Part shown: positions 23,795-31,375 of the stretch, piece after piece | How the letters are laid out: the number at the start of each line of letters is the position of its first letter | Numbering within the stretch: position 1 is the first letter of the stretch | Source: Flavipsychrobacter sp. | GTDB lineage: Bacteria; Bacteroidota; Bacteroidia; Chitinophagales; Chitinophagaceae | Direction of reading: 5' to 3' | Length of the DNA: 38,489 nucleotides | Assembly: GCA_025963465.1 (NCBI GenBank) | Contig: JAOQAP010000026.1 | Coordinates: 1-38,489, forward strand | Made by a program: the position numbers and the translations under genes | The notes under the pieces: model-generated | The model's database searches: none | What the model was told of the DNA's origin: nothing | Seen by the model: the letters and a program-made list of their open reading frames with translations, nothing else

Positions 23795-26356
23795 ATGGCT
23801 AATTTCAGATACCTGCTCATATGCATTTGCTTGTTTATTCCCTCTTTTGTTTCAGCAGGGGTATTGAAAGGAAAGGTGACTGATGAGAAAGGGGTATCCC
23901 TTCCGTATGCTACCGTATTTGTACAAGGTACTACCCTTGGCACCAGCGCCAACGGCAATGGCGATTTTGAGCTCATGCTTGCTCCGGGGCTGTACAAAGT
24001 GGTCTGCCAGTACATTGGTTATAAACAGGGGGCCTTTAATTGTTCTTTTGTGGGCGATGAAGTAAAAACACACACCTTCGTATTAAAAGACCAAAGCCTG
24101 GAAATGAAAGAGGTAGTGGTACATGCCAATACCGAAGACCCCGCCTACCCCATTATCCGCAATGCTATTAAGAAAAGGAAGTTCCACCTGGACCAGGTAC
24201 GTTCTTTCCAGACAGCTATTTACCTGAAAGGCGTTGCCCGCTCCCGCCAGCTGCCAAATAAAATACTGGGACAAAAAGTAAAGGACGAGCAGACCATTGT
24301 AGATAGCGCAGGCAAGGGTGTACTATACCTGACCGAAGAAGATGCTGACTACTATTCTGAAGGGAATAAAGATAAGACAGTCATACACTCCGTACATGAA
24401 AGCGGCAATAATAACGGGCTTGGGTTTTCTCAATTCCCCTCGGTAATTACTTTTTATGACAATAATGTAAACATGCTTGGCGGCTCCAGTCGCGGGTTTA
24501 TATCGCCTATCAGTGATAATGCGCTCAACTATTACAAGTATAAATTACTCGGCCAGTTTGATGAGCAGGGACACACTATTTATAAAATACGGGTATTGCC
24601 TAAAAGGTCTTTTGAGCCATGCTATACAGGTACCGTATACATAGTAGATGAAGACTGGGCTATTCACAGCCTGGACCTGACACTGGCCAAAAAATCGGGC
24701 ATGGATGTGTTTGACACAATGAAAGTGGCCCAGGTATATCTGCCACTGAGAAAAGATACATGGGTAATAAAAAACCAGGTACAGTATGTAACCGTTAATC
24801 TATTGGGCTTCGACATTACCGCCAATTTCGTGACGGTGTATAACAAGCAAAAAGTGAATGAACCTATACCCGACTCTATATTTGCAGACAAGGTAGTCAG
24901 CACTTACGACCGCACAGCCAATAAAAAAGATTCATCGTACTGGACCACTGCAAGGCCGGTGCCGCTGGAGCTGGACGAGAAAAGGGATTTTGTATCGAAA
25001 GACAGTTTATTTAAAATAGTAACAGCGCCTAACTATCTCGATTCTCTAAGAAGAGAAGCTAATAAAATAAAAGCCTTGGGGCCGTTTATAGGAGGCTTCT
25101 CATTCAGCTCAAAAGACTATAAAAATATATACACTACTAACTCTTTATTGCTCGGTCTTTTATCTGAGAATATGATCAATTACAATATTGTAGAAGGTGT
25201 AGATATAGCACCAAAACTACACTGGAAACATGCGGTAGATACAGGAAAGACCATTATTGGAGATGTTGCAGTTCGTTATGGTTTCAGCAATACCCATTTC
25301 AACTCCGTTGCCCGCCTTTATTATAGCTCCCGCAACAAGGAATTTCTTGCCCGTCAGTGGCTTTACGGTATAGAAGGCGGTCAATATGTTTACCAGTACA
25401 ATCCTCACAATCCCGTATCTGCATGGTTCAATACGTATACGTCGTTGCTCTTTCGTCAGAATGACATCAAGCTGTATGAGCGCAGGGAAGCATCAGCTTT
25501 TGTAAGCCGCAACTACGGTACAGGATTCAGTTGGATGCTGAAAGCATCTTACCAGCAGCGGCTGCCGCTGAGCAATACCAGCTCCTACAGCTTCTTCAAC
25601 CTGGCAGGAACAGGCAATGAGGGTTTTACACCCAATATACCGCCGCACCTGCTGACGGAAGCCACCGCATGGCAAAAACATGACGCCGCTGTTATTTACG
25701 CATCTGTATCCTACAGGCCGGGAATTACGTATACTCAGTTCCCTGATTACAAAGTAGCCAACCGCAGCAAATGGCCGCTGTTTACCCTTACCTACGATAA
25801 AGGTATCCCGGGCGTATTCAACAGTATCTCAGATTTCGACAAGTGGCGGTTCAATGTGATAGACGAGGTAAGCTTAAAACTATTAGGTAACCTGAAATAT
25901 AACTTCGTTGCGGGCGGCTTTTTAAATACCAGGTATGTATCGGTTCCTGACCTGATGCACATTGACGGTGACCGTGGCGTAGGCTATGCAGCACCTTACC
26001 TGCAAAGCTTCCAGTTCGCACAGTATTACGATTTCAGCAACAAGGCACCATTGTATGGCGAAGCGCATATAGAGTACCACCTGAACGGACTGCTCAGCAA
26101 CAAGATACCGCTGCTACGCCAGGCAAGGTATTACCTGCTCTTTGGTGGTAATGCCTTCTATGCAAATCCCGGTCTTTACTATACGGAAGCATTCATAGGT
26201 ATCGACAATATAGGCTGGAAACTGTTCCGCATATTGCGTATAGACTTTGTACAGTCGTGGGACAGCTACAAAGGCAATAACTCCGGTATCAGGTTCGGGC
26301 TAAACCTGCCCGGCATACCGGCGGCAAAGAGCAATCCTACCCATAGTGAATGGTAA
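23795..26356 (+). CDS. DUF5686 outer membrane protein with N-terminal carboxypeptidase-regulatory-like domain
   Basis: This 853-residue envelope protein has a signal peptide (MANFRYLLICICLFIPSFVSA). It is followed by a CarboxypepD_reg-like beta-sandwich (about 22-105: GKVTDEKGVSLPYATVFV to LKDQSLEMKEVVV) of the kind that also precedes SusC-like barrels. The rest fits the DUF5686 family, with many alternating aromatic beta-strands and a barrel-like C-terminal half, and no TonB plug. An upstream in-frame ATG at 23762 overlaps the kinase gene and would spoil the signal peptide, so 23795 is chosen. Function is unknown; it is widespread in Bacteroidota. Confidence 0.85.
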   Translation: MANFRYLLICICLFIPSFVSAGVLKGKVTDEKGVSLPYATVFVQGTTLGTSANGNGDFELMLAPGLYKVVCQYIGYKQGAFNCSFVGDEVKTHTFVLKDQSLEMKEVVVHANTEDPAYPIIRNAIKKRKFHLDQVRSFQTAIYLKGVARSRQLPNKILGQKVKDEQTIVDSAGKGVLYLTEEDADYYSEGNKDKTVIHSVHESGNNNGLGFSQFPSVITFYDNNVNMLGGSSRGFISPISDNALNYYKYKLLGQFDEQGHTIYKIRVLPKRSFEPCYTGTVYIVDEDWAIHSLDLTLAKKSGMDVFDTMKVAQVYLPLRKDTWVIKNQVQYVTVNLLGFDITANFVTVYNKQKVNEPIPDSIFADKVVSTYDRTANKKDSSYWTTARPVPLELDEKRDFVSKDSLFKIVTAPNYLDSLRREANKIKALGPFIGGFSFSSKDYKNIYTTNSLLLGLLSENMINYNIVEGVDIAPKLHWKHAVDTGKTIIGDVAVRYGFSNTHFNSVARLYYSSRNKEFLARQWLYGIEGGQYVYQYNPHNPVSAWFNTYTSLLFRQNDIKLYERREASAFVSRNYGTGFSWMLKASYQQRLPLSNTSSYSFFNLAGTGNEGFTPNIPPHLLTEATAWQKHDAAVIYASVSYRPGITYTQFPDYKVANRSKWPLFTLTYDKGIPGVFNSISDFDKWRFNVIDEVSLKLLGNLKYNFVAGGFLNTRYVSVPDLMHIDGDRGVGYAAPYLQSFQFAQYYDFSNKAPLYGEAHIEYHLNGLLSNKIPLLRQARYYLLFGGNAFYANPGLYYTEAFIGIDNIGWKLFRILRIDFVQSWDSYKGNNSGIRFGLNLPGIPAAKSNPTHSEW

Positions 26357-26412
26357 CAAATCTATCAGCAGTCTGAATAATTTGTATATTTAAAGTAAAT
26401 AAACACACTTTT

Positions 26413-26946
26413 ATGAGGGTTACATGCTTATTGCTGACACTTGCTTTTATGCAAAATGCTACCGCACAGGATTTCTGTAAACGCATAAAAAAAGAAGTAT
26501 CGGATGATAAAACCACATTCACATATACCTCCCCTTTCGATGAGAGCGACAAACCTGTTATCAGTGTAAAAAGGATGTTCAATTTAAACCCCGAAGAGGG
26601 CATGGACAACTTCCTGCTGCAGCTGCGTATTTCCGGCCCTCTGGACGATATCTATACTAAGAACGCCGAAGGCGGCCAGGTAGAGAAAGATGAAAAATCT
26701 GTAGTGATAGAATTTGACGACCACTCAAATTTTACCGATGAAACAATACCTGTGGACCACGATATTTCTGACGACCGAATATTTGCGATAAGATACCTGA
26801 ACCTGCCGCTTACAGATGACAACATCAAAGCATTTACATCAAAGAAGATCGTAAAATTCAGCCTGGCAGGAAGCCCCCAGGCAATAGTAGCAGATACCGC
26901 CAATGCTATTATGCATTACATTCAATGCATAAAAACAGTAAAATAA
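26413..26946 (+). CDS. Secreted protein of unknown function
   Basis: This 177-residue protein has a short signal peptide (MRVTCLLLTLAFMQNATA, then QDFCKR). The mature part is acidic with alternating beta-strand-like segments (KTTFTYTSPFDE, KPVISVKRMF, LLQLRISGPL, SVVIEFDDHSNF, KIVKFSLAGS) and a final helix with one Cys (MHYIQCIKTVK). The two Cys of the mature chain, one near each end, could form a disulfide. No known domain is recognised. It stands alone: 56 bases after the DUF5686 gene, with a -7-like TAATTTG at 26378-26384. Confidence 0.75.
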   Translation: MRVTCLLLTLAFMQNATAQDFCKRIKKEVSDDKTTFTYTSPFDESDKPVISVKRMFNLNPEEGMDNFLLQLRISGPLDDIYTKNAEGGQVEKDEKSVVIEFDDHSNFTDETIPVDHDISDDRIFAIRYLNLPLTDDNIKAFTSKKIVKFSLAGSPQAIVADTANAIMHYIQCIKTVK

Positions 26947-27152
26947 ATTACCGGAGTTACATTTAACGCACCCGAAAACATACCTATTGGCATGATTATT
27001 ATGCAGTTGTGCAATAACTTGTCATTAAAAAATTTACTGGCACAAAATATAAAATAAGCGATTGAAATCTTTTATTTTTAACACTGTGCTATTAGATCAT
27101 AAACCCTTTGAGTGGCTTAGAGGGAAAATATTATCGGACCGTGCCTACAAAA
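26947..27152. other. 206-base gene-free stretch
   Basis: AT-rich sequence between the secreted protein and the second multi-PAS kinase. It holds an imperfect inverted repeat, ATTATGCA-gttg-TGCAAT (near 26992-27013), but no TAnnTTTG match and no terminator-like hairpin. A frame can be extended here from a TTG at 27108, but I regard it as leader. Confidence 0.5.
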
Positions 27153-30100
27153 ATGCTCACAGATAGTAATACCAATACTGCACCTAAAGCTGATAAATGG
27201 CTGTTTGAACGTTTGCCTGCCTATGCCGGCTTTTTAAGAGACAATTTCCTTATTCCTTATGTACAGGAACAATTACGTATATCAAGAGAAGTAGAGCTAC
27301 CCATGCTGAAATACCTGGCTGGCATTTCAGACGATGACCTGTTCAATATGTCTGTTATTTCTACACGGGAATTTCTTACCGCTGTCGAAAAAAATGAGAT
27401 ACAGGATCATGTAGAGCGATCGCTGATGAGGTGGCTTGCTGATGATTTTGGAATCATAAAACAGGATGAAATATCAGCAGAAGATATTTTGCTTGCGGGC
27501 TACCTCCGCAAAAAGACCATGACCAAATTTCTTTCTTCTTATACAGCCGATGTAAGCACCGCCATTGAAATAATTAAAGAGATAGACGACTACACAAAAG
27601 AAAGTGACCTGGCATTCAGCAATGTTTACATCACTTTGCTCAAAGACAGGATAAGCGAACAGGCACGATTCACAGAGGTGGTATCTAATACTACACCAGT
27701 CATCAATTACACATTCAATCTTTCAACAAGAACAATAAAATACGCTAATAAGAACTTCATGAAGTTCTTTGGGTATAGCAGGCAGGATATAGATATTGCA
27801 GGTGACAGCATCATGCAAAACCTGATCTATGCCGAAGATATACCTCTTACCATTGAAGAATTGGGAAAGTTTACTCACGCAGCTGATGAAGAAATAATAT
27901 CGTGGGAACTGCGGCTGCTATCATCCGTCGGCGAGTATACCTGGATGAAAAATTATTCATCCGTTTTTAAAAGAGACGAAGACGGCGTACCAACAGAAAT
28001 AGTAGGTATCATACTTGATATAAGCACGGAAAAAGATGTTGCCGAAAAACTACTGCTAAGAGAAAGCCAGTTGCTGGATGCGCAGGCACAGGCACAGGTG
28101 GGAAGTTTTGAACTGGATGTGGAAACCGGAAGAATGGAAGTCACACCCCAATTCAAAGAGATCTATGAGCTTTCTGATTTTGACCTGAACAAACTGATAG
28201 ACCATGTACATCCTGCTGATCGTGACCGTGTCAATGCGAATAGGGATAAAGCCATAGCCGATGGCACACTATATGACAATGAATACCGCTACCTGATAAA
28301 CGGTAAAGAGAAAATCATCAGGTCAAGGGGATTTGCATCTGTTAAGAATGGAAGAACTGTCCTGACAGGAACAGCAGCTGATGTGACCGACAGGCATAGC
28401 ATGGTGCAAAAGCTATTGGAAAGTGAAGCGCAGTCGCGCAAGGCACAGGAAATGGCCCATATAGGCAACTGGCGCTGGAACCTCGTCACTAATGAATGTA
28501 CCTGGTCGAACGAGTTGTTCCGGATATATGAAATGGAAATTCCTGACGATGCAAAGATAGACCCGAATGTAACTAAGACCTATAGGCACCCCGATGACAC
28601 ACAAATGATAGATGATACTATGGCACAGCTGATGCAGCGTCATGTACCGTGTGACTTTACTTATCGTATCATTATACCAGCAAAAAGTAAAATAAAGTAC
28701 CTGAACGTAAAAGCGAACGTGTTTTATAGTGAAGATAATGTAGCAACCGACATTTATGGTACGGTGCAGGATATCACAGAGAAGCAAGTACTCATTGAGC
28801 AACTGCAGGAAAGTGAACAACTATTCAAAGAGGCACAGGCACGCACCCATATCGGCAACTGGACATGGGACATTGCCGCGGATAAAGTAACATGGTCAGA
28901 CGAAATGTTCAGGGTATATGGCCTGGAACCTCAATCTGAAGAGGTCAACTACGAAACATATATATCGCACATCCATCCTGATGACAAAGAAGAAAGGATG
29001 AGGCAAGTGCAGCTGGTACTGGAAACCGGAAAAGAGGAAGACAATTATTACCGTATCGTAAGGCCTGATGGTAACATAACTATCCTTCATACCAAGAGCG
29101 AGCTGCAACGCAACGAAAATGGCATACCAATAAGAATGACCGGCACCTGCCAGGACGTGACAGAAAAGCAACTGCTCATTGAAAAATTGCAACGCAGCGA
29201 ACAGCTGTATAAGCAGGCGCAGGCGATAAGCCATATTGGCAACTGGACATGGGATATGAAGACCAAACACATCGAATGGTCTGATGAGATCTATCGCATC
29301 TATGAGCTGGAGCTTCAGTCGCTAAGCGATACAAATTCCCTGGATCAATATAACCATCCTGATGACAGCACAAAAATTACTGACATTATCAGGGAAGCCG
29401 TAGAAGGTAATAAACCTTTTGATTTTAATTATCGCATTATTCTTGCCGGTGGTAAAGTAAAAACATTGCACGCAAAAGGTGAAGTACTCAAAACAACAGG
29501 AAATATAAAAATATACGGTACCCTCCAGGATATAACAGAGCAGAAAGCAGTAGAAAAGCAAATACAGGATTACAAAGAATTCATTGAAAAGATAACAGAC
29601 GTAACACCGTCGATAATTGCTGCATACAATATACATACCGGCAAGTATTCTTTTATAAACGACGCAATAGAAAAAATGCTTGGTTACCCTGTATCAAAGA
29701 TCTTAGCGGAAGGTCTGGAATTCATGCTGACAGTTCTGCATCCCGATGATATGGCTTATATCATGGAGAAGAATACGCTGGCGCTTGAAGAAGCCAATAA
29801 AATGGGAATTGCAGAAAATGAACCTATTACTGAATTTAAATATCGTATGCGCAATGCAAAGGGTGAGTACCGCTGGTTCCATACTTACGGTACTATCTTT
29901 GAGCGCAATGAAAAAGGAGAGGTAGAAAGTGTGCTTAATGTATCGGTAGACATCACAGACCAGGAAGTTGCAGAGCAAATGGTATACCAGAAAAATTTAC
30001 AGCTGCAAAGGTCAAATACCAGCCTGGAAGAGTATGCATATGTAGCCAGTCATGACCTGAAAGAACCGTTACGCAAAATAGCAACTTTCAGCGACAGGAT

Positions 30101-30719
30101 CCTAACTACACAATATGACTCACTTAATGCAGACGGGCAGACTTACCTGAATAAAATAATCGATGCTTCCAAACGCATGCAAAAAATGGTCAGCGATCTC
30201 TTGTCTGTATCTACTATATCAGGTAATGCGGCCTATGAACAATGTGACTTAAAATTCATTCTGACCGAAGCACTGGTACCGCTGGAATACAAGATAGAAG
30301 AAAGTAAAGCTATTATAGAAACCGATGAGCTACCTTCAATTTATGGAGTGCCGTCACAGTTCATGCAATTGTTTCAGAACCTCATTAGTAATTCTCTGAA
30401 ATTTGCACGTGAAGGTGTGCCGTCACATATTAAGATCACCCACAAATACATAAGCCCAAAATCTGTCGGCCAATACGACCTGCCGAAAGCTAAGAAGTAT
30501 CTGCAGCTGCAACTGGAAGATAATGGTATCGGCTTTGCCAATGAATATGCCGGTAAGATATTCGCTATCTTCCAACGGCTACATGGCAAATCCGAATATG
30601 AAGGTACAGGCATAGGACTGGCGATCTGTAAAAAGATCATTGAAAATCACGGCGGCGTTATTTTCGCTGAGGGAGAGCCCGGCAAAGGTGCTGTTTTCAC
30701 TATGATCATGCCTGTATAA
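27153..30719 (+). CDS. Soluble histidine kinase with six PAS domains
   Basis: This 1188-residue cytoplasmic-looking kinase has no TM helix. A helical N-terminal domain (about 10-165, beginning KWLFERLPAYAGFLRDN) resembles RsbR-type sensor N-termini, but I cannot assign it. Six PAS domains follow, starting near 171, 309, 429, 559, 685 and 812. Numbers 3-5 are strikingly alike (HIGNW-W, WS-E, IY/VY repeats). HisKA carries H967 in ASHDLKEPLRKI, and HATPase (about 1070-1188) has QNLISNSLKF, DNGIGF and GTGIGLAICKK. The frame opens with a TTG at 27108, but the ATG at 27153 is the better start. The response regulator gene begins 85 bases downstream and is its probable partner. Confidence 0.92.
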   Translation: MLTDSNTNTAPKADKWLFERLPAYAGFLRDNFLIPYVQEQLRISREVELPMLKYLAGISDDDLFNMSVISTREFLTAVEKNEIQDHVERSLMRWLADDFGIIKQDEISAEDILLAGYLRKKTMTKFLSSYTADVSTAIEIIKEIDDYTKESDLAFSNVYITLLKDRISEQARFTEVVSNTTPVINYTFNLSTRTIKYANKNFMKFFGYSRQDIDIAGDSIMQNLIYAEDIPLTIEELGKFTHAADEEIISWELRLLSSVGEYTWMKNYSSVFKRDEDGVPTEIVGIILDISTEKDVAEKLLLRESQLLDAQAQAQVGSFELDVETGRMEVTPQFKEIYELSDFDLNKLIDHVHPADRDRVNANRDKAIADGTLYDNEYRYLINGKEKIIRSRGFASVKNGRTVLTGTAADVTDRHSMVQKLLESEAQSRKAQEMAHIGNWRWNLVTNECTWSNELFRIYEMEIPDDAKIDPNVTKTYRHPDDTQMIDDTMAQLMQRHVPCDFTYRIIIPAKSKIKYLNVKANVFYSEDNVATDIYGTVQDITEKQVLIEQLQESEQLFKEAQARTHIGNWTWDIAADKVTWSDEMFRVYGLEPQSEEVNYETYISHIHPDDKEERMRQVQLVLETGKEEDNYYRIVRPDGNITILHTKSELQRNENGIPIRMTGTCQDVTEKQLLIEKLQRSEQLYKQAQAISHIGNWTWDMKTKHIEWSDEIYRIYELELQSLSDTNSLDQYNHPDDSTKITDIIREAVEGNKPFDFNYRIILAGGKVKTLHAKGEVLKTTGNIKIYGTLQDITEQKAVEKQIQDYKEFIEKITDVTPSIIAAYNIHTGKYSFINDAIEKMLGYPVSKILAEGLEFMLTVLHPDDMAYIMEKNTLALEEANKMGIAENEPITEFKYRMRNAKGEYRWFHTYGTIFERNEKGEVESVLNVSVDITDQEVAEQMVYQKNLQLQRSNTSLEEYAYVASHDLKEPLRKIATFSDRILTTQYDSLNADGQTYLNKIIDASKRMQKMVSDLLSVSTISGNAAYEQCDLKFILTEALVPLEYKIEESKAIIETDELPSIYGVPSQFMQLFQNLISNSLKFAREGVPSHIKITHKYISPKSVGQYDLPKAKKYLQLQLEDNGIGFANEYAGKIFAIFQRLHGKSEYEGTGIGLAICKKIIENHGGVIFAEGEPGKGAVFTMIMPV
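28440..29550 (+). repeat. Tandem triplicated PAS-coding segment
   Basis: Three successive PAS domains of the second kinase start near 28440, 28830 and 29208 and share HIGNW(R/T)W, then W-S-(N/D)-E with R-(I/V)-Y, an FNYRI/NYYRI-type block and QDITE/QDVTE tails. The DNA of copies 2 and 3 is nearly identical over the segment GGCAACTGGACATGGGA (near 28853 and 29237). This indicates duplication inside the gene. Confidence 0.75.
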
Positions 30720-30804
30720 CTGTGCATGCCTGTACGTACACCCAATGTTATAAATTCTCATTTTCTTGTTTTATATTGTGCTACATCATGTAAATTTGCT
30801 TCCC

Positions 30805-31209
30805 ATGACTCAGATCATAAAACACTCTGTTTTTATTGTTGACGATGACCCGGACGACCGGGAATCTATAAGGGATGCCTTTATTGAAAATAAGCATCAC
30901 CAGGATTATACATTTATGGTAAACGGGGATCAGCTCATTGTACATCTTAATGAAGCGTCTGATAAAAAACACCCGTCGCTCATTTTGTTAGACCTGAACA
31001 TGCCGGGCAAAGGGGGTACTGAAGTATTGAGGCAGATAAAAAACGATGATAACCTGAAGTCCATTCCTATTATTGTTATCACAACATCTTCTTCCACCAA
31101 AGACAGGGAAACCTCCTACAAACTAGGAGCTAACTGTTTCCTGACAAAACCTGATTCCTATAAAGAGCTGCTTGCGATAACCGATTCTATCGCTCGTCTT
31201 TGGCTTTAA
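30805..31209 (+). CDS. Single-domain response regulator (CheY/Rcp1-like)
   Basis: This 134-residue protein consists only of a receiver domain. The acidic pocket is VDDDPDD (residues 12-18), the phospho-acceptor is D63 in LLDLNMPG, the switch Thr is in VITTSSS, and the conserved Lys is in LTKP. The long loop before the acceptor and the absence of an output domain fit Rcp1-like regulators that commonly accompany multi-PAS or phytochrome-type kinases. A TTG at 30766 extends the frame, but the ATG at 30805 begins at the normal receiver boundary. It lies 85 bases after the kinase. TAAATTTG at 30791-30798 matches the -7 consensus but sits too close to the start for a normal leader. Confidence 0.93.
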   Translation: MTQIIKHSVFIVDDDPDDRESIRDAFIENKHHQDYTFMVNGDQLIVHLNEASDKKHPSLILLDLNMPGKGGTEVLRQIKNDDNLKSIPIIVITTSSSTKDRETSYKLGANCFLTKPDSYKELLAITDSIARLWL

Positions 31210-31305
31210 TTTGTTAAAATATGCTCACATCGTATTTTAGTAGGCTCCATTATATGTTGCTAATTAAAATAATGCAGATGTAATAATAATTTGTATGTTA
31301 TTTCG

Positions 31306-31335
31306 TGCCTCACTATGCAGTGAGGCATGGTTTTG
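31306..31335 (+). terminator. Stem-loop, possible terminator between regulator and efflux genes
   Basis: TGCCTCACT-ATGC-AGTGAGGCA forms a perfect 9-bp stem with a 4-base loop, followed by TGGTTTTG. The T-tract is short and interrupted, so termination may be partial. It lies about 100 bases past the response regulator and just upstream of the RND promoter. Confidence 0.6.
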
Positions 31336-31350
31336 TAGGTACATACTGAT

Positions 31351-31358
31351 TACATTTG
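31351..31358 (+). promoter_or_regulatory. Candidate -7 element of the RND efflux gene
   Basis: TACATTTG is an exact TAnnTTTG match, 17 bases before the RND start and just after the stem-loop. TTTTG at 31331-31335 is a possible -33 element, but the spacing of 15 bases is short. Confidence 0.45.
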
Positions 31359-31375
31359 ATCATCACAACACCTGA

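Noticed and set aside
27108-27152. A TTG-initiated N-terminal extension of kinase 2.
   Set aside because: The ATG at 27153 is a more usual start, and the extra 15 residues show no feature.
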